Source: Didymodactylos carnosus (Eukaryota > Rotifera > Eurotatoria > Philodinida > Philodinidae). Taken from it: 64,000 nucleotides of DNA. Each line of letters starts with the position of its first letter. Position 1 is the first letter of the stretch. The stretch is from NCBI GenBank assembly GCA_905250885.1, contig CAJNOQ010000147.1, forward strand, positions 1 to 64,000. Reading direction: 5' to 3'. This document shows, piece by piece, positions 1 to 16,574 of the stretch. Under the pieces are notes generated by a model. The model made no database searches and was not told where the DNA came from. It saw nothing but the letters and a program-made list of their open reading frames with translations. Position numbers and translations under genes: made by a program.

Positions 1-381
1 AGAGATACGTGCGACCGCAATTACTCATGCTGACTCTATTATCTCATGCTGACTCAAGGAAATTTTCAGGAAAGGCTTAAAAGGTGTCATATGTTGTTGA
101 CCACGCCAAAAAAGTGGTCCAGCAAAATACTGATGCTCTGACGTTTTTCAGAAGGTCTGTGGAAAACCTTAAGCCAGAGCCCAGCTCACATTCACCTTTT
201 TCGTCTTCGATTATGCTCTATGAGCTGTTCTGAGCGTTTGCTGAAAATTTCCTTGAGAGAATTTTTGTCGCTGAAAACAGACTTTCCTCATGTGGCGAAA
301 GTTCAGCATTACCCGATGACGAAAGTGCTGTGAAACATTCAAACTGCAGTGAGCCCAGCGTAATTGCGGTCGCACGTATCT
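1..381. repeat. Imperfect inverted repeat at the window edge
   Basis: The first ~22 bases (about 3-23) recur in reverse complement at about 360-381. An inner pair (about 53-70 against 241-258) is also inverted. This gives a foldback of about 380 bp. No target duplication can be checked because the left end is cut by the window. Short copies of CGAAAGT recur on to about 620. Confidence 0.5.
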
Positions 382-1623
382 GTATGCACAGGCCAACAAT
401 GCGGTCTCCGCACAGCCAATTATCTTACCAGCGAAAATCGCAGGTCTCTATCTCATTCCTATCAAAAGTTATTCAAAAAGTGGCACCCGGCACTGTATTT
501 TGGTATGGATAGTAGATTTGCATAGTGGTTACGAAAGTTAACGCCTTATGCGGTGAAAGTTCGTTTTTGTTAGTGACGAAAGTGTCTGATTTTTTAGACA
601 GTTCGGCACTTTCGTCAAACGTTGCATAAAACGGCTGCGATGATATCAAAGTTATAGTGCAAAGTCCATTAGTCCAACTTGTAGCAGTGCATACTGGACT
701 ATTCTTGCTTTTTTCTGTACAAACATTGCATTTTGTTAGGAAGCGTAGAAAGCCCCATTCGGGTACTCTTTCTCATTTTCTGACGTAATGTCCTTGTCCT
801 CCGATGTAAATACGTTCCATCACTGTTCCCTTATTGCATGTACACTTTATTACGTCGTTTTTGTTCTTACATCACTTTCTGTTCCATCCTTCGAAAAGAC
901 CTATTTGTAATCGCACAAGAACATGGTCAAGGTAATTACGCAAGGATATGGTTATGGTTATTGCACCACAATATTAAAGATGATTGCGTAATATTGCGTA
1001 TATAAATAGATCCGTTTTCTTTCTTAAAACAGGGGATCTCTTTCCTTTGTAAAACTCCTTTGTAAAACTCTTTCTTTTGTTTAAACTACTACTCACTCGT
1101 ATTAGTTCATATTATATCTGAACAAGCTTTTGGGAATAAAACATAAAAACGCAATTCATTGCTGGAACTGACACAAAGAAGGATACAAGTTACGTTTAAA
1201 ACACTACGTAACAATTTTCTTAGCGAAACGCGTAAAAAACCCTTTTAAAATCTTTTTCTAAAGTCAGATCAAAATCAAGCGTCCATTACGTTTGGGAGTA
1301 GTTCGGTCTGGAAAAGTCCACACTGCAGCAATCCAAATTCGAGTAGTCCAAATCCAAGCACTTCTACGTCACAAAAGTTCGCGATGGGGTGTGACGATCC
1401 AGAGTCCGCATTTGCAGTCAGTTTCGACCAAACAAGCTTTTGAAATTTCTTAATTAAGTTTATATGGTTGACAAAGACCCCGTATATTCAGAAGTAGTTA
1501 GCGGCATTTTTGAAATTTTTTGAAAAAACGTTTGTCAAATAGTTATATATTGTTGCACAGTATTTGAAAAGTAAAAGCAAACATTTGAATTGATCAGCGA
1601 CATTTAGAAAAGGTTTAAGATAA
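382..1623. other. Gene-poor stretch
   Basis: I see no convincing coding exon here. A TATA-like word near 998 and an AATAAA near 1135 could belong to an old promoter or a repeat end, but paired ends and a target duplication were not found. Confidence 0.4.
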
Positions 1624-2085
1624 TTAATAGTTTTTCACAGTAGTTACGAAACATACGAATATGAATATGCTTATTAAAAACTGGTTCGAGTTGATTATTG
1701 ACATGTTATTTCGTAGAACTGCACAACTGAGAGGGGTACTGCCTGGGGCTGCTCTCAGTTTTTTCTGACATTTCACTCCACCAGGATAATTACATACTAA
1801 ATTCTGGGTTTGTCCGTCATCATATTCACCATTACATGCTTTACCGTTCAGGAGAAACTTGATAGTTCCATCTTGACACGTTCCCGTTCCCACCTGTCTT
1901 TGTGCAAAGTACAATTCAATTGTGTGTGAAGTTTGTTCGAATATATATGGACCACGCTCGTCACATAGAGTGTCTTTTGAGCAATTGCATTTCTCAAATT
2001 GATGGAGACTTGTTATATCAATACAACAAACTGTTGAAATTTCCAAAACACAAATCAATAAAGTAATAACAGAGCAACCGTACAT
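1624..2085 (-). CDS. Small secreted or GPI-anchored cysteine-rich protein
   Basis: The frame codes for about 153 residues. It starts with a hydrophobic leader (residues 1-20), has a cysteine-rich middle (for example the CNCSKDTLC motif), one N-glycosylation site (NMS) and a hydrophobic C-terminal tail of about 15 residues, as in GPI-anchored proteins. I chose the ATG at 2085, not the upstream in-frame one at 2142, because a good splice acceptor (TTTCCAG) lies 9 bases before it; this fits the other genes here, whose ATG follows an acceptor. I do not recognise the family. It could be a surface or secreted protein. No neighbour suggests a role. Confidence 0.5.
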   Translation of the reverse strand: MYGCSVITLLICVLEISTVCCIDITSLHQFEKCNCSKDTLCDERGPYIFEQTSHTIELYFAQRQVGTGTCQDGTIKFLLNGKACNGEYDDGQTQNLVCNYPGGVKCQKKLRAAPGSTPLSCAVLRNNMSIINSNQFLISIFIFVCFVTTVKNY

Positions 2086-3019
2086 CGCGACGATCTGGAA
2101 ATGAAACAACAGAAAAACAAGCGTTACAAAATACAGCCACACGTATATAAAGCTGTTTTGTTATATGAATTGCTGAAGACTGTCAGCCTCCTGAGCAGAA
2201 AATCTTCTGAGATGTACAAGCTTAGGCGTTTTGCTCGAAAAACATTTTTCTCATCAAGTGCATCGTAGAGCTTATATTCTCTTTATGAGCTAGAACTGTC
2301 AACTTACTATGGTTAATATTAAAAAATGAAATATTCTGTTTGAAAAGTAGAACTTTACTCAGTATTTCGAATCACCTTTTTTGCTACTAAAAGTCAGAAG
2401 CGATCAATGATACTTGTATTTTTGAATATCAATATTATATTTTTGATGATATTTGATATGCAACCGAATTTTCTATATATTTCAATATATTTATTGATGC
2501 AATTGCAAACATAAATCTTTTGATCCTCTTGTGGGCAAGAAAACAATTTTGGCTGACAACTTTGTGTTTCTACCTGTATAAATCCGATTATAAGTCATTA
2601 AGGCAGAATTTTAAAATGATATTTTCTTTTACTGTTTCAGTGACATCATTGTAGGCAGATTCTATGTTTTTCTTTCAGTGACATGTTTACTTCAAAATAT
2701 TGCTCACACTTCTTGAGATAAATTACATGAAAAAAGAGTACAATGGAAAAAGTTTGAATTGATGAACGTTCAGTTTAAAAGTGGCTCACATCGGTATGTC
2801 ATGGGCATAATTATTAACGGCAAGCCTGTGGAGACATATGTCTTGAAAACAATTGCAAACTGATAGAATTTTATCGTTAGCAAGTCAGTCATACAAGTCA
2901 GTCATGATGAGTTTATTCATCATACAGTATAGAGTTTGACTATTCGAAGCGTTATCAATAAGATAATTGTACTTTCGCGGACACCAACAGCACATCAAAA
3001 TTGTGGTAATTTAGTATTT

Positions 3020-3223
3020 TTTCCTTTGTCGTTGCAGTGTTACTATTTGCGAATTGTTACACTGCTCGAGCAACTGATTCGGACATTACGTGCGGCATCT
3101 CATTTACTATACTTTATCCATGGAAAAGAGTGGTTAAAAGTTCTATTTTTCTCTCTTGTCTTCATTTTCACCTATCAGCAGATGCCGCGCTTATGCTACT
3201 TTCGTCCTCATTTAGGTAGTCGT
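3020..3223 (+). CDS. Possible terminal exon of a small protein (uncertain)
   Basis: A strong acceptor (polypyrimidine then GCAG, ending near 3037) opens a frame of about 60 codons. Its product has a hydrophobic start, two cysteines and a small-residue hydrophobic tail, and it ends at a TAG near 3219. No initiating exon was identified. It may be the last exon of a small secreted protein or a chance frame. Confidence 0.2.
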
Positions 3224-3749
3224 TTGCAAGCTAAGAGGTGCCATGAGTAATTTGTTTAATTAAAAATCTGACATTAGACTCTTCTTGGAGCCATTTCAAA
3301 GGAAATATACAACATTATTGTACTTTACACACGAAACATCATAGGAAAGAAGTAGAGAAAAATTCTTTAATACAGTGTATATTACTAATAAATCAGTCAG
3401 TCAGTATTGAATAAAGGATGATTTTGTTGTTATTCTGATCTCTATTTACTCGTTCTCTAGCCGTCAGGATTAATAGTCTACTTTTTTCGATAAGAAAGAC
3501 CGTCAGGAAACACAATTAAAGGTACATCGACAGATAACAAAAAACAATGACACAGACATCCACAACTGCTATGTGGGTATCTGTATGTTGCCGTATAGCT
3601 GTCTGTACCCCGCCAGTTCCCCAGTCAATGGTATGAGATATGTTATCAATACGTTTTGGTAGAGCCGATTTTTTTCATCTTTAGTATTTGTCAGCGTAGC
3701 CGTCAATCTCACTTAATACTTTTCAATCAGAGACATTCATTAGTTCAAT

Positions 3750-5400
3750 CTATTCAATTCTTTTCCGATTTGCTGTTATTTTAACTGCTTGAGCTGTTCT
3801 CACCGATTGTGTTGATATGGCCGTAAAAAAATAAGCTAGCATCAGATAATGACTGAGACTGATGAGTATCCTTAGATAATCCATATTCACAGAATCGTTT
3901 ACATGCTTGTCTCTTAGTTTTGCTGACATATCGTGAACCATAATCTTTACAGTTAATATCATAAATAATGTCAGAGTCTAAATGTTTCGGTATTTTATCC
4001 TTAACATTGAACGAGTTTTTACCTGATATTGATGGTTTGTCAATAACTGCAATTATGAATTGGGTTAAATTTGGCTAGCCAATTTTGCACAAGTCTGTCT
4101 TAAACGCTCTTGTACTATTCTCTACAAAAAGCACTTCGATAAATAATCTTTTTCTGCTTTTATCAGTACGCGTATCAGACTTATCATAACATTTGCTAAT
4201 TTTCATTCCAATGATCGTATCAATAAAGGAGCTCGGATGACCACTGTTTGTAACTATTTTCCGAATAGTATTTAATTTCTCATCTAATTGTGAATAAGTT
4301 GAACAAATAGTTATAGTACTCATATCGGTAATGATCGAACGTTTGTAGGAGATAGCAAAATACGAGTCCTCTTACATGATGATACGTATAAAACTGTTTT
4401 TTCAGAAGATAGTTATATCTTATGTGGAATCTGTCTCACAAAAAAGCACTGAGCTTGAATGAATGTGAACGATGATGTAAATGGAAAAATGAGAGGCTTA
4501 CACGAAAAACGAACTGTTTTCACAGTTAAGTGAACAATAAAGAACGCTCACCTACCTGTCTAAACTTGCTCTAAAGGATTTATGGGAGATTGAGAGTAAT
4601 GATTTTATGAAAATGGATGTCCCAGAAATACTTTGGTCTGGCACTAAGATCAGAAAATTTGAACATTTTCATAAGAATTACAGTGTTGATTTTGTAGTCA
4701 TTAACGATTATTTAAACTGCAAACTTATGCACACCATCAAGAAGTTTCAAGTGGACTTTTTTGTATTGTTATCATAAACAGCCGAGCAATAGTCAATACA
4801 TATTTTGTAAATGCGGAAGCGAAGCGAAGTGGGAGCTGCATGGATAGTTCGGTGGATAGCACCAACACCTCCTTTGTCTACATCTCTTAGCCAGATGCTC
4901 GATATGATATTTTCAGGCCAGATTACAAGATAAATATATGCCTAATAGCTTGATGTTATTATCTAAAGTGAGGAGTTTAACATTAGGTGGCCAACGGAAT
5001 TTAGTACCGACTTTGTTGCAGAAAAGGACGTGAAACTTAGCAATGTTTAGATTCATAAGATTTTTATCACATCACTCAGACATGATCTCAGAATTGTTCT
5101 GTGCATTAGTCAAATCAGAAGAATTAACCAGAGAGTTCAGGAGAAGTGCATTATTATTTCTCGTCTCATATGTAAACTCGATACTTGGATTAAAATTATT
5201 TACTAATACTAATATATTATCGATAGAGACATTCAGTGGGACTAATGTAAAGGTAGCATGCAGCATACCATTGTCAAAATTGCATTCCATATTATATAAT
5301 TTGTCATGCAATGACTCTACTAAATGAGCCATGAAGAAATAGCCACAATAATTCTGGCTGAAGATCCTCCGGTACTGACTCCATCATCGTGTTCATGTAT
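3750..5400 (-). mobile_element. Penelope-like retroelement remnant (RT plus GIY-YIG)
   Basis: Read on the minus strand, the stretch near 5072-5330 resembles the late part of a Penelope-type reverse transcriptase (the region around SIEFTYETRNN, typical of the FTxE segment). The stretch near 4075-4323 resembles the linker that follows it (SGHPSSFIDTII). About 3880-3990 matches a worn GIY-YIG endonuclease (IIYDINCKDYGSRYVSKTKR). The order RT then endonuclease is that of EN-bearing Penelope-like elements. The copy is old and broken, with several interruptions, and its N-terminal RT part is missing. Confidence 0.7.
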
Positions 5401-6809
5401 CTGATTGTAGAAATGAAGTGTGTCCCAGAGACAGTTAATTCTAACAGAGTACGAAAGCCTTTCCTGTTCTTGCATTTCTCACATGCTCTATTCTTTTTTC
5501 CTGGACTAATAGAACATTAACTTATTAAAACTTATAACTTATTCAATTTAACTTAGTTGAATGCGTAAAGGAAGTCTCCAACGCTTCAGCTTTTCTGTAA
5601 CGAAAAAGCGACTGTTTTTAATCCAACCAAGTCAATCTAGTACACGACCGAGACTATAATTAAACGTTGTGATGGAAGAGAAAATTGGCCTTATAGGCCT
5701 GTTTTGGGTTTATGAACCTTACATAATCCAAATAATCTCGGAAATGGCGATGCACAAGATCTAGCCAACTTGTATATTTACCCTGGCAGTAGATACCGCA
5801 CTTACACTCCTTTCTTCTTTATTTAAGTTAGTCAAATGCGTAAAGGAAGAACTTGACGGACTACGATCCAGTTTGCTAGAAAGGAAGAAGTTGGTCTCTC
5901 AGTGTGTTAAGCGCTCTATTCCAATTTATAAGTGATTTGAGGAGCTTCCAAAGTTTGACTATCATAAAAAGACTGAGGAAACATTTTTAATGTTAAGTTT
6001 ATAGATATATTAATTTAGGATTATGTTTTGTTGCTGTAAGTGATTTGTATTGTATATTTTGAAGAAAAGTAGCAATTACATGTAATAAATAACAATAATT
6101 TTTAGATTAATTAATAACAATCTCCACACTATCTACAACAATTGTATCTGAATACCAATTCTATCAATAACATATTGTGGCATACAATAAACAGGATTGA
6201 CTTGTTTAATGATACTCTCTGAGTAGGCGTTGATCAACACTTCATCCGTTTACACAATATTCATGTTATTTTAAAAATTATGTATCTCTGACTCTCCCTT
6301 TTTGGTTTTAATCATTTCTTTCTCTTTTGCTGTGTAGAGGAGGCATTTGCTCAGATTTAATTTACCATTTACTTCGAAAGTTCTCAAAGATATCACTGTA
6401 AATAATTACATATTGAATTCGAAGTCGTTCATTTTTATCAACTCAGTTTTGACAATTTTCGATCTAGCTTTGCCCAAACAGATAAAAGATCCCCTTCAAA
6501 ATTTCGTTCATTTTTTGAAAAGCTTTCTTTATTTTTGGGCCTAACAATTTTATGCACGATATTTCATGTCTAGTAAAAGCCAATCTATATTCTTATTCTA
6601 TACTAAACTTAATTCGAAGTACAACAAAACTATCAGAATGAAGAAAATGAACAACTTTTATTGTCAGAAGAAATCTGAACCAGTTCAGCTTATATCCACT
6701 TAGATTTATTTCTGAAAATACATGTACAAATACAGATAACAATGCGACTATTTGCCACCTAAATGAAAATAAATGTATAATCAATTATAAATTTAAAATC
6801 TAAAATCTT
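5401..6809. other. Gene-poor spacer between retroelement relic and KRR1
   Basis: AT-rich sequence with no supported exon. A short direct repeat occurs at about 5550-5575 and 5822-5848 (AATGCGTAAAGGAAG). A coding-like run on the plus strand near 5830-5935 was seen but has no start, homologue or splice support. Confidence 0.4.
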
Positions 6810-8502
<1,693 letters not shown>

Positions 8503-9750
8503 TTACTTTGAATAAAAATGTTCTAAAATAAATCAAATATCTGACATTCAAATGATTGTTGCACAGTGTTTATAATAAAAGAAATAATCAAATTTTATTA
8601 TTCAAATGAATACTAGTTCTAATAGATTTATTGACAGAAAAGAAAATATAATTTCATCGATAGTAGTATTACATATATTCAAAAACGAAAAACTATTATT
8701 AAACGATTAGAAAAAACTGTTTTGTTGCCTTACCACAAAAAAAAAAGAACAAAGACATAAAATACCAGAAACTACAACAAAAAAAAACTACAAACCAAAA
8801 ATTAAACATAATTTGTTTAAAAAAAAAAGTAAACTTGAGTAATGAGGAGAACGTCAACAAAATCTCTAAAATTACATAGAAGAACAACTAGACATTTATA
8901 CACAATTACAAAAAAAGAAAATTATAGAGTGTATATATATATATATATAATGTTTGAATAAAATCAATTGTAAACAATTGATTGGCAATGACGAAAACTA
9001 TAGAATATTAATCTTTTAATACAGTAACAAAAAAAATCTTTGAATATTGTTTTTTCAATTTCTGTCAAGCCAACGTCATTTTGTCATGAAGATAAAATGA
9101 ATAAAAAAAAAAAAAAACAAAAAGAAGAAAACAAACAAAAAAATTACAAAAACGAAACAAATAAAAACAACAAAACAAAGCACCTTTAATCGCCTATTGA
9201 GCTTGTTACAATGGAATGCATATATTATAGATATTAAATATTCACAACTGAGACAAAGACCACGTGGGGTATAGATATCACATATTAATAGTCGTATTAC
9301 TGTTCGCAAATATAAGAGAAGCTCAATTTATCACTTTAATCTTCATGCACTTTATCACTGTTCTCAGTTTTTGTTCGTTTCGCATAGAAAATATAAGAAA
9401 GAGAGAGAGAGAGAAAAATCGGTACGTATACAAAAAACACTATCAAAATTTTGTTGAAAGACTTTTGAAAAAAATTATAGAAAAAAAAAAACTGTCATAC
9501 GGAAGCCACATCAAAAGATAGAAAGTTAGAGATCAATATGCAAAAAATGCACGTATAAAAAATTTGATCGTGAGTATCTTCAAAAGCACAGTAACACCTT
9601 TCAGCAAGAAAAGGAATGTAGAAATTTATCGTTTAGTTATCAAAAGTAGAACAACTATATTAAGAAAAAAAAAGAAAATTGCGCAACTTGTCAAAAAAGA
9701 CAACTGTACTGTCATTTTGTCTGCAATAGTTGATAAATAAAAATCATCAA
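8503..9750. other. AT-rich intergenic spacer with microsatellites
   Basis: No exon is supported. It holds poly-A/poly-T tracts, a (TA)n run near 8932-8950 and a short (GA)n run near 9400-9414. It separates KRR1 (start at 8502) from the 3' end of the zinc-finger gene. Confidence 0.5.
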
Positions 9751-12399
<2,649 letters not shown>

Positions 12400-15300
12400 T
12401 TAGATGTCCATACCTTGTTGATTGTTATCATGCATTGAGTTTGACATTTTGGGCGACGTCATTTGTGAAGGAGAAGCAGCTAAAAAAATCATCAGCGTTA
12501 TAATAGTTATGCAAAAGCAATCAATGAAACTTACGATCGCTTCGCTGAGAATCGGTTGATTCTTCACTTTGATTATTATCATTTTGATTGTTCAATTGTC
12601 CGACACTTTGAGTACCGTTTGATTGCTGTAAAGAACTGGATAATGGACTTGTTGGCTGTTTACCATTTGATGTGTTTGGTTGTGTTGATAAATAAGGAGA
12701 TGATGTGGAAACGAGTGGTGCGGTTGTTGTATAAGGTGATGAAGTACTAGTAACAGGCACAGGCGGGGGTAGACCAGCAGGTTGCATAATATTTCCCATT
12801 GGTAGTTGCGGAGAACGAATATATTGTGAATGTTGTACTGATTGTGGCTGATGAATAGTAATTGTATTACGAGTATCGGCTGTAAATAATTGATTCGCTG
12901 TAGTCTGACGTTGTTTTAATTCAGATGCTTTTATTTGTTCTAATTGAAATTGTTGTCGATCTTGAAGTAATTGTTGACGTTGAATTTCAAGCTAAATAAA
13001 CAAATAAATCTATGTAATTAGAATGTCACATTTATATATTTAAAAACACTAAAATTTTTCGATAGTTATAATTATTTTCAACAAATGAACACTAATAATA
13101 TTGTGAAGAAGTGCGAGAGAGAAAAGAAAAGAACTCTTAGTTGTCTCATTAGTGATGGCAATAAAAATTGTTTATGCGCCTTTTGCATTGCAGTTGAATG
13201 CTGTTGCGAAGATATTTTTAACCAATATCATACTTTTTGATCAGCAAATGTTTTCTAGACAAATAAACAATTTACATTGTCACCACTAATGACACAACTA
13301 ACAAAACGTTAAATTTTCATAACTCTCTCTCTGTCTTCTCACAGCCTTATTCTTAAAACTATACCCATAAACATAGTTAATATTAAGTTAACACAATTTT
13401 TAGATAACTAAATTATTAGCTAAGAAAAGGATCCTTCTGAACCAGTCGGAGTTTGATGGGAAATAAAAACAACATTTTAGACCACTGAAATCTCTGTAAA
13501 TCTAAATACTGCTGTTCAAGGATTCAGTAAGAAAAAAATGATAAATAATATTTTAATTATACCATTTCACGTTCACGATCCATAATTGTTTCTAATTCTT
13601 CAAAATGACGTAATTTAATTTCAAGTTTCTTAATTTGCATTTCCACGACTTGAGCAACAGCACTTTTTATTTTTCGTTCTTCAATTGATGCTAAATACTA
13701 AAATAATAAATAAAACACTTTAACTATTATAAAGACATAAAAAAACGTTTCGAGTTCGCAACAAAATCGAGAAGACGACTTTATAAGTCTTTTTTAGATC
13801 ACCAGGGGAGATTTTAATAGATAACAAAGACAAATGCTAATATTTTTTCTCTTCACAATTCTTGAATTTTACGTTTAAAATGTAAATCACAAATAGAGTT
13901 GATCTTTCAGTGCCTACTTTCGCTTTCACTGCCACCGCTGCTAACGCCGCAGCAGCTGCTGACTTAATTTCTTTTTCATTAATTTCAGCTGCTAATAAGG
14001 TTCGTGAATCTTGATCCTTTGTCGTTTTAGTTCCATCGTCATTATCGATATTTATTTCTGATGAAGCTGTGATTGAAGATGTATTTGCTGTTGTGACCGA
14101 TTCACTTGGTCTATCGTCTGTTTCTGTTTCCATTTTTTTTATCTCGATGTCATCTGTTACTACCTGCAACGAAAAAAAACGGTGCCTTATAATCAATTTT
14201 TTTGAACAAGAAAAAAGAAGTCTACCTGATTTTCATTTTGTGACTGCGATGGATTTTCACCGTCCATTTTTTCTTCTTTTATTTTAGATTTTCTTGCAAT
14301 TCCACTATCGATAGAATTATCCGTATCTTTACTTTTATCACGTTCAACATCTTCTAAACAAAAATTTATTTGCTCTGTTTAAACAACAGAAAAGAGTTAA
14401 TTACCGATCGTCTCACCATTATTCGTCAGACCAAGTAGTTCAAGACTAGAATTTTCATCAATTTTTTTCCCTTTACGTATCATATTTTCCATCATCGCTT
14501 GATTTGTATCAATAAACGATGGTGAAACTTCATCTCGCATTTTACAAAATTCCTCTAGAGCAGCTTTTGCTGCAGCACTTGCTACACGTGGATCAACTAC
14601 ACTAGCTAAAAATGCAACTGTAGACATAACTGGATTTCCACTTTGACTAAATGGTGTTGGTTGATAAACGAGTGGACCTATCAATAAGATCAATTTTAAT
14701 TTAGAAAGACAAACAGTATTCATGTTTCAATTACCTAGTGATCCATTTCCTTCCAGATATGGATCTTCAATTGGTAGTTGTAAAAATTTTAAAATACATT
14801 CATCTTGGGTACGAGTTCCAACATGTTCACATACTTTATTCCAATCATCTTTGTACATTTCCAAACCTTGAAATTTTAGAGAGAGATTTAGAAATATTTG
14901 TTGTCTTTTTTGTATTCAACTCTCTACCTTCCAATAATAATAAAATTTCTTGATCTGTCCAATCTTTTGCTCTTGTCTTTGGATTCTAAAACAAAAAAAA
15001 GATTACAAATAGAATAGATAAAAAATGCTTTGTCTCACTTACGACAGATAATTTTTTATTATATTGATCAATTCTTAAACCTAATGTACTTTCAACATCA
15101 CGTTCTTCACGTTTAGCCTCTTTAAAATCTACAATCGTTTTTGAACATGAATTCTGAAAGAATAAATAAACTAAGTCAAAGAAATAAATTAAATTAAAAA
15201 TAACTTTACTTCTCTTTGTGGTGGTTTTGGATGACCAATGGGTGCTAAACCACATGGTGTATCACCTAATATTGTAAAATGTGATGTGCACGGAGGACCC

Positions 15301-16543
15301 ATTGGAGATGGTCGTAAATCAGCATCAACTTGATAATTAATTAAACCCCATTGTTCGAGAAAAGCATGTACTCTACAAAGAAATAAATAAATAAAAAATA
15401 CAAATTAAATGAACTGTACAATTATAATTTAGTCAACGATTATACCTCATTATTGCACAAACATCTCCAGCTAAATTTCGACGACACGCTGTTACAGTTA
15501 AATATTCATTTGGATTTAAACGATATGTATCAATCATAAAATTTCGATAAGCCATATAACTAGAAAATTGATAAGAATAATTTAACTCAATATTCATATG
15601 TATTTTATTCACATACATTTCTGGTGTTTTTGAACGATTTGTAGCATTAAAAAATTCGAGTAAAGCACGTTTTTCTATAGCATTAATTGCATTATAATCA
15701 AACCAAGCAGAATAACTTGGTATTATTATATGATGTGTTTGTTCACATGCTTCGGGATCAGTTTTCTTTTGTAATGATGATCCATCTTGCAATTGATCAT
15801 CTATTCCCTAAAATATGAACAAAAAGTGAATATTATCAAAAAACGAAAGAAAAAAAAATGCTTCTCTATTTACCATATAATCATCTGCTTCTTCATTCAA
15901 ATCGGTGAGCATTAGATTCTTTTGCATTTGAATATCTTCCCGCTTCTGATTCAGTGATGCTAAAAAATATAATTCAATGCAAAAAAATATATACGCAACG
16001 TTCTACAATGCAATTACGTATTTTTGATAACGTTTGATCGTCAAAATTTGACTGCGATAATGAATTTTCGCCATCTTTAGATAAATCTGTATCATCCATA
16101 TCCATACCACTTCCTCTCATTTTTTTTGTAGTTCTAAGACAAAAAAATTTATTTTTACTCAAAAAATCTGTATAATCAATCAATACTAATTTTGTTATAT
16201 ACTTTCGTGATTTATTTGATCCTTGAGTTGATCGTTTTTTTATCGTTGATGCAGCATTTGTTGTAGTGGCACCTAATAACGATGATGAATTTGATGTATT
16301 TATTGCCATATTTGGCTTATCTTTTCGTTCTGGTATCAGCTAAAACAAAGAATTTTGTTACTGTTGTAGAAGCAAAACTATTCATTAAAACAAGAGTTCC
16401 TTTTCTTTTACTAGCTAAATAAATAGATCAGTTCCAGTTGCGTATAAATCATATTCTGATGTATCGAACAACGTATAGGAAGCTTATAGTTTGATGATTA
16501 TGATAATGGTTTGTTAACTTCTGCTCACTAATACGCTTGTATG

Positions 16544-16574
<31 letters not shown>

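Noticed and set aside
680-1200. Possible solo LTR with TATA-like word and AATAAA
   Set aside because: No paired terminal motifs or target duplication could be found, and no internal retroelement region follows.
2936-3250. 104-codon plus-strand frame
   Set aside because: It overlaps the better supported acceptor-led frame near 3037 and has no homologous motif.
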